From Candidatus Komeilibacteria bacterium (lineage in GTDB: Bacteria; Patescibacteriota; Patescibacteriia; UBA1558): a stretch of DNA of 7,364 nucleotides. The DNA is taken from the NCBI GenBank assembly GCA_024654345.1, contig JANLIN010000072.1:1-7364 (forward strand), given 5' to 3'. The position numbers and the translations under genes are program-made. Position 1 is the stretch's first letter, and each line of letters starts with the position of its first letter. Positions 5,294 to 7,364 of the stretch are shown here, piece after piece. Below the pieces are notes generated by a model. That model made no database searches. It saw only the letters and a program-made list of their open reading frames with translations, and was not told the origin of the DNA.

Positions 5294-5393
5294 TAACATG
5301 ATTAAATCAAGAAAAGTTGTGAAGTTAATTCTTTCCATTGGGAAAAAAGGATAAACAATTATTTTAGTATTAGTAGATTTATCTTAAAGCAGT

Positions 5394-5431
5394 ATTACAC
5401 TTGGGCCCGCCGCGGGCGGGTTAAGCGTAAT
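5394..5431. repeat. Palindrome, copy 2 of the CTTGGG...TTAAG element
   Basis: Outer arms ATTAC (5394-5398) and GTAAT (5427-5431), then an A-C mismatch, CTT/AAG, and a GC stem built on CCCGCC/GGGCGGG. The core 5400-5425 equals 4621-4646 except for one A-to-G change at 5414. The outer arms have no similarity to those of copy 1. The element ends eight bases before tRNA-Ser(UGA) and would lie in its precursor leader. The preceding spacer, 5294-5393, is AT-rich and shows no gene or clear terminator. Confidence 0.85.
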
Positions 5432-5439
5432 TCCGACGA

Positions 5440-5551
<112 letters not shown>

Positions 5552-5590
5552 TTAAAATAAACATAATATTGATAAGATTACATAGTATTA

Positions 5591-5718
5591 GGTGGGATTC
5601 GAACGGGCAGTAGTGAGTCGCTCTGCCGGAGGCAGAGCAAGCGAACGTCGAACAAACAGCCAGTGGCTGTTTGTGAGCTGCCCTGGGCAAGGAGCGAAGC
5701 GACGCGACAAATCCCACC
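5591..5718. repeat. Nested multi-branch palindrome ending in tRNA-Ser T-arm sequence
   Basis: GGTGGGATT (5591-5599) and AATCCCACC (5710-5718) form a perfect 9 bp outer stem. Within it GGGCAG (5605-5610) pairs with CTGCCC (5678-5683), enclosing two strong hairpins: GCTCTGCC-GGA-GGCAGAGC (5620-5638) and ACAAACAGCC-AGT-GGCTGTTTGT (5652-5674). The left edge, 5591-5604, is a 14-base exact reverse complement of the tRNA-Ser(UGA) T arm (5504-5517). The right edge belongs to copy C of the tRNA end. It resembles a miniature palindromic element, but no transposase or target duplication proves mobility. Confidence 0.75.
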
Positions 5719-5779
5719 CTCTCCGCCACCCTACGCTAAAGCTTCGGGTGGCAGGCCACCTTTGACCGAGCTTCGAAGA
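5710..5779. repeat. tRNA-Ser 3'-end repeat, copy C (no tRNA body)
   Basis: A detached tRNA-Ser 3' end (from AATCCC, 5710, to CCA, 5728) followed by the full downstream unit to 5779. The tRNA part equals tRNA-Ser(UGA). The downstream part matches copy A, including the GGTGGCAGGCCACC and CTTCGAAG pieces that copy B lacks. No acceptor 5' strand, D arm or anticodon arm lies before it, so it is a fragment and not a tRNA gene. Confidence 0.8.
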
Positions 5780-5792
5780 TAACATTGATTAG

Positions 5793-5847
5793 GGGAATTT
5801 TAACTGACGAAGCTGTAAGAGCGTAGTCGTTCCCACTCTCTCCGCCA
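5793..5847. repeat. Fourth tRNA-Ser 3'-end fragment (copy D) with hairpin
   Basis: Bases 5831-5847 match the last 17 bases of tRNA-Ser(UGA) with one change (C to T at 5836). There is no tRNA body and no downstream repeat unit. Just before it GGGAA (5793-5797) pairs with TTCCC (5830-5834), enclosing a mismatched hairpin built on GAC/GTC and GCT/AGC (5806-5828). The fragment ends one base before an in-frame ATG (5849) of the deaminase. Confidence 0.65.
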
Positions 5848-5866
5848 GATGCTCAAACAAGAACCT

Positions 5867-6328
5867 ATGGAAAATAAAGATTTTCTACAACTTGCTATTG
5901 ATAAATCAAAAACATCTGTTACTGTCGGAGCCTTTCCAGTTGGTGCTATTATTGTTCAAAATGGAAAGATTGTTGCTTCCGCAATCAGTAATGGGAAACA
6001 ACTCAAAGATCCTACCAGTCATGCGGAAGTAGCTGTAATTCGAGAAGTCTGTCAAAAGCTTCAAAATAGAGATCTGAAGGATGTCATACTTTACTCTTCT
6101 CTTGAGCCATGCCTGATGTGTTACGCGGCCTCTTTTTGGGCATCAATTCCTAAGATAGTATATGCCTGTTCTCGTCAGAGAGTTTCGATAATACATTACG
6201 AGGGCGACCACCACCTCAATGAGATCAACCAAGCTTCTCGACATCCGATAGAGCTGGTTCATATTAAGGAGATGGAAGAATCGGCCTTGAAGGTAATTGA
6301 AGACTGGGAATCCAGTTTAAAAAAGTAA
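5867..6328 (+). CDS. Nucleoside/guanine deaminase-like zinc enzyme (cytidine deaminase superfamily)
   Basis: From ATG 5867 this gives 153 residues. The zinc site is complete: SHAEV with His52 and catalytic Glu54, and EPCLMC with Cys82 and Cys85. The flanks, FPVGAIIV, DPTSHAEV and LYSSLEPCLMCYAASFWAS, resemble guanine deaminase (GuaD) and the wider TadA-like branch rather than cytidine deaminases. The FWASIPKIVYA stretch favours a free-base or nucleoside substrate over tRNA. ATG 5849 is also in frame and would add MLKQEP, but it sits one base after the tRNA-Ser fragment; the second start gives the more typical N-terminus (MENKDFLQLAI). Neither has a Shine-Dalgarno. The histidine phosphatase begins 4 bases after its stop, so the two are probably co-transcribed, perhaps for nucleotide salvage. 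A true TadA role is less likely, given the tRNA-Arg(GCG) in this window. Confidence 0.87.
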   Translation: MENKDFLQLAIDKSKTSVTVGAFPVGAIIVQNGKIVASAISNGKQLKDPTSHAEVAVIREVCQKLQNRDLKDVILYSSLEPCLMCYAASFWASIPKIVYACSRQRVSIIHYEGDHHLNEINQASRHPIELVHIKEMEESALKVIEDWESSLKK

Positions 6329-6332
6329 AATT

Positions 6333-6881
6333 ATGACAATAAATATAACTTATTTCGTACATGGTACCACCACTGACAACGAGCAACACATTTCTTCTGG
6401 CTGGAAAGATGTCGAACTTTCTGAGCTTGGTGTAAAACAGTCAATAGAGCTCAGAGATCAGACCAAAAAACAGAAGTTTGATGTAGTTTTTTGTTCTGAT
6501 TTGAAACGTGCCCATGATTCCGCGAAACTCGCCTGGAAGGGCATTTATACAATCATTCCTGATGCGAGACTTCGCGAATGTAATTATGGAAAGTTGAATG
6601 GTGCGTCTTCTGATATGGTTGAGCCGATGCAGGAGGAGGAATGTATCCTAAGGCCTTTTCCTGAAGGTGAAAGCTACGTGGATGTAAAAACTCGGGTAGC
6701 TGACTTTTTGGAATTCCTAAAGAAGAACTACGATGGTAAACATGTTGGTATAGTCGCCCACAAGGCTCCACAATTGTCACTTGACGTACTTCTCAAGGGT
6801 AAAAGCTGGAAACAAGCATTGGCCGAGGATTGGCGAAAGACGAAATCTTGGAAACCGGGTTGGGAATATGAGTTGAAATGA
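6333..6881 (+). CDS. Histidine phosphatase family protein (PGAM-like) with altered RHG motif
   Basis: A 182-residue member of the histidine phosphatase superfamily. The first strand is ITYFVHGTTTDNE (5-17): the catalytic His10 and Gly11 are kept, but the Arg of the usual RHG is absent, so the strand reads V-H-G. The other pocket residues are present: SDLKRAHDSA (55-64) with Arg59, LRECNYGKLNG (80-90) with Glu82, and GIVAHKAPQ (139-147) with His143. Relatives dephosphorylate sugar phosphates, nucleotides or cofactors through a phosphohistidine. I recall this VHGTTTDNE version as a recurring subgroup, so loss of the Arg is probably a family trait, though its effect on activity is unclear. It is 4 bases downstream of the deaminase and ends in TGA before a hairpin terminator. 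The C-terminus is Trp-rich (SWKPGWEYELK). Confidence 0.86.
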   Translation: MTINITYFVHGTTTDNEQHISSGWKDVELSELGVKQSIELRDQTKKQKFDVVFCSDLKRAHDSAKLAWKGIYTIIPDARLRECNYGKLNGASSDMVEPMQEEECILRPFPEGESYVDVKTRVADFLEFLKKNYDGKHVGIVAHKAPQLSLDVLLKGKSWKQALAEDWRKTKSWKPGWEYELK

Positions 6882-6948
6882 TTTGATTAAACTCATTAGC
6901 TGTCGGCAGTTGGCTGGCGATTGACAGGAGTAATCATGACATGAATTT

Positions 6949-6980
6949 AAAGGAAGACATCTACGCTTCTTTTTTTGTTT
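6949..6980 (+). terminator. Rho-independent terminator of the deaminase-phosphatase pair
   Basis: AAAGGAAG (6949-6956) pairs with CTTCTTTT (6966-6973), eight pairs including one G-U, and the T run continues to 6976 before GTTT. It lies about 70 bases after the phosphatase stop. The spacer 6882-6948 holds no gene; TGTC...GACA at 6901-6926 is a weak inverted repeat. Confidence 0.6.
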
Positions 6981-6989
6981 GTCCAGAGC

Positions 6990-6995
6990 TATAAT
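6990..6995 (+). promoter_or_regulatory. Consensus -10 before the DHH gene
   Basis: TATAAT at 6990-6995 stands just after the terminator T run. The region 17 bases upstream is T-rich with no real -35. A transcript would begin near 7002, three bases before an in-frame ATG at 7005 and 39 bases before the ATG at 7041. Confidence 0.45.
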
Positions 6996-7040
6996 AATAA
7001 TGTAATGCCTATCAAATTTTCAAATAACACTCGATTCATC

Positions 7041-7364
7041 ATGAAGCCAGTACTCATCACTTGTTACGTGAATCCTGACTTGGATGGTGTGGCCGGCGCG
7101 ATCGGCTACGCTGAGTTTTTATCTAAAATCGGTAAGAATTGTGAAGCTGGTATTATGGGTGAGCCACACGCGGAGGCAAAATATATTTTTGATCGTTTCG
7201 GCTTCAATTATCCTAAATCTTTATTGAATGGTGATGACTATGATGAGCTGATTATCGTGGATGCGAGTGATTTGAACGGACTTGAAGGTAACATAGCGCC
7301 GACGAAGGTGGTCGAAATCATTGATCATAGAAAGGTTCACTCAGCGCACGAGTTTCCCCACGCC
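7041..7364 (+). CDS. DHH-family phosphoesterase / inorganic pyrophosphatase-like, N-terminal part
   Basis: The gene runs off the right edge; 108 residues are visible. VLITCYVNPDLDGVAGAIGYAEF (in two parts, 4-16 and 17-26) is the first metal motif of DHH-family phosphoesterases and family II (Mn-dependent) pyrophosphatases, with two metal-binding Asp in NPDLD. IIVDASD (about 73-79) carries the next Asp. EIIDHRK is the DHH-position motif, here D-H-R rather than D-H-H. Relatives hydrolyse pyrophosphate, cyclic dinucleotides or short RNA; the missing half is needed to choose. ATG 7041 gives the usual short lead to NPDLD. The in-frame ATG 7005 would add MPIKFSNNTRFI and match a leaderless transcript. 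No Shine-Dalgarno precedes either. Confidence 0.82.
   Translation, partial: MKPVLITCYVNPDLDGVAGAIGYAEFLSKIGKNCEAGIMGEPHAEAKYIFDRFGFNYPKSLLNGDDYDELIIVDASDLNGLEGNIAPTKVVEIIDHRKVHSAHEFPHA

Noticed and set aside
5710..5847. Extra tRNA-Ser genes at copies C and D
   Set aside because: Only the 3' end is present; no matching acceptor 5' strand, D arm or anticodon arm precedes either fragment.
5867..6328. Naming the deaminase tadA
   Set aside because: The FWAS...VYA region fits guanine or nucleoside deaminases better, and the tRNA-Arg seen here does not need A34 editing.

Overview
The window looks like a piece of a small, AT-rich bacterial genome, most probably from the Candidate Phyla Radiation (Patescibacteria, Parcubacteria-like). 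The signs are short single-domain genes, a two-helix membrane protein of a type I associate with these genomes, tRNA genes with encoded CCA set among dense GC-rich palindromes, almost no Shine-Dalgarno sequences, and a histidine phosphatase of the 'YFVHGTTTDNE' type. TGA is used as a stop (at 1935 and 6881), so the UGA=Gly code of Gracilibacteria/SR1 does not apply. The assignment is inferred from style; no marker gene is present.

Layout. (1) 155-2776, plus strand: a compact run of five genes: class I methyltransferase, SGNH/GDSL hydrolase, a Nudix hydrolase broken by one missing base, a PPOX-type flavin-binding split-barrel protein, and an unrecognised helical protein, closed by a hairpin at 2780-2804. 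(2) 2805-3143: no convincing gene, but a GC-rich, structured-looking stretch. (3) 3144-3581: a second, GC-richer Nudix hydrolase with a terminator. (4) 3645-3904: a field of palindromes leading into tRNA-Arg on the minus strand, whose anticodon is GCG rather than the usual bacterial ACG. (5) 3979-4488, minus strand: a two-helix membrane protein with a near-consensus promoter that predicts an almost leaderless mRNA. (6) 4611-5848: a tRNA-Ser island with tRNA-Ser(GCU), ridA and tRNA-Ser(UGA), plus further detached copies of the tRNA-Ser 3' end, and palindromes before and after each tRNA. (7) 5867-6881: a nucleoside/guanine deaminase-like gene and a histidine phosphatase in a tight pair. (8) 7041 to the end: the start of a DHH-family phosphoesterase.

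The genes share a theme. Two Nudix hydrolases, RidA, a PPOX protein, a base/nucleoside deaminase, a histidine phosphatase and a DHH phosphoesterase are all small enzymes that clean up or recycle nucleotides, cofactors and reactive metabolites. No single pathway links them, so this reads as an accessory housecleaning region rather than one system.

The most unusual structure is in the non-coding DNA. Palindromes with conserved cores carry outer arms that differ between copies yet stay self-complementary, and several arms are built from the adjoining tRNA 3' end, including its CCA. Together with four copies of the tRNA-Ser 3' end in about 1 kb, this points to a palindromic element or a rearrangement process tied to tRNA genes.
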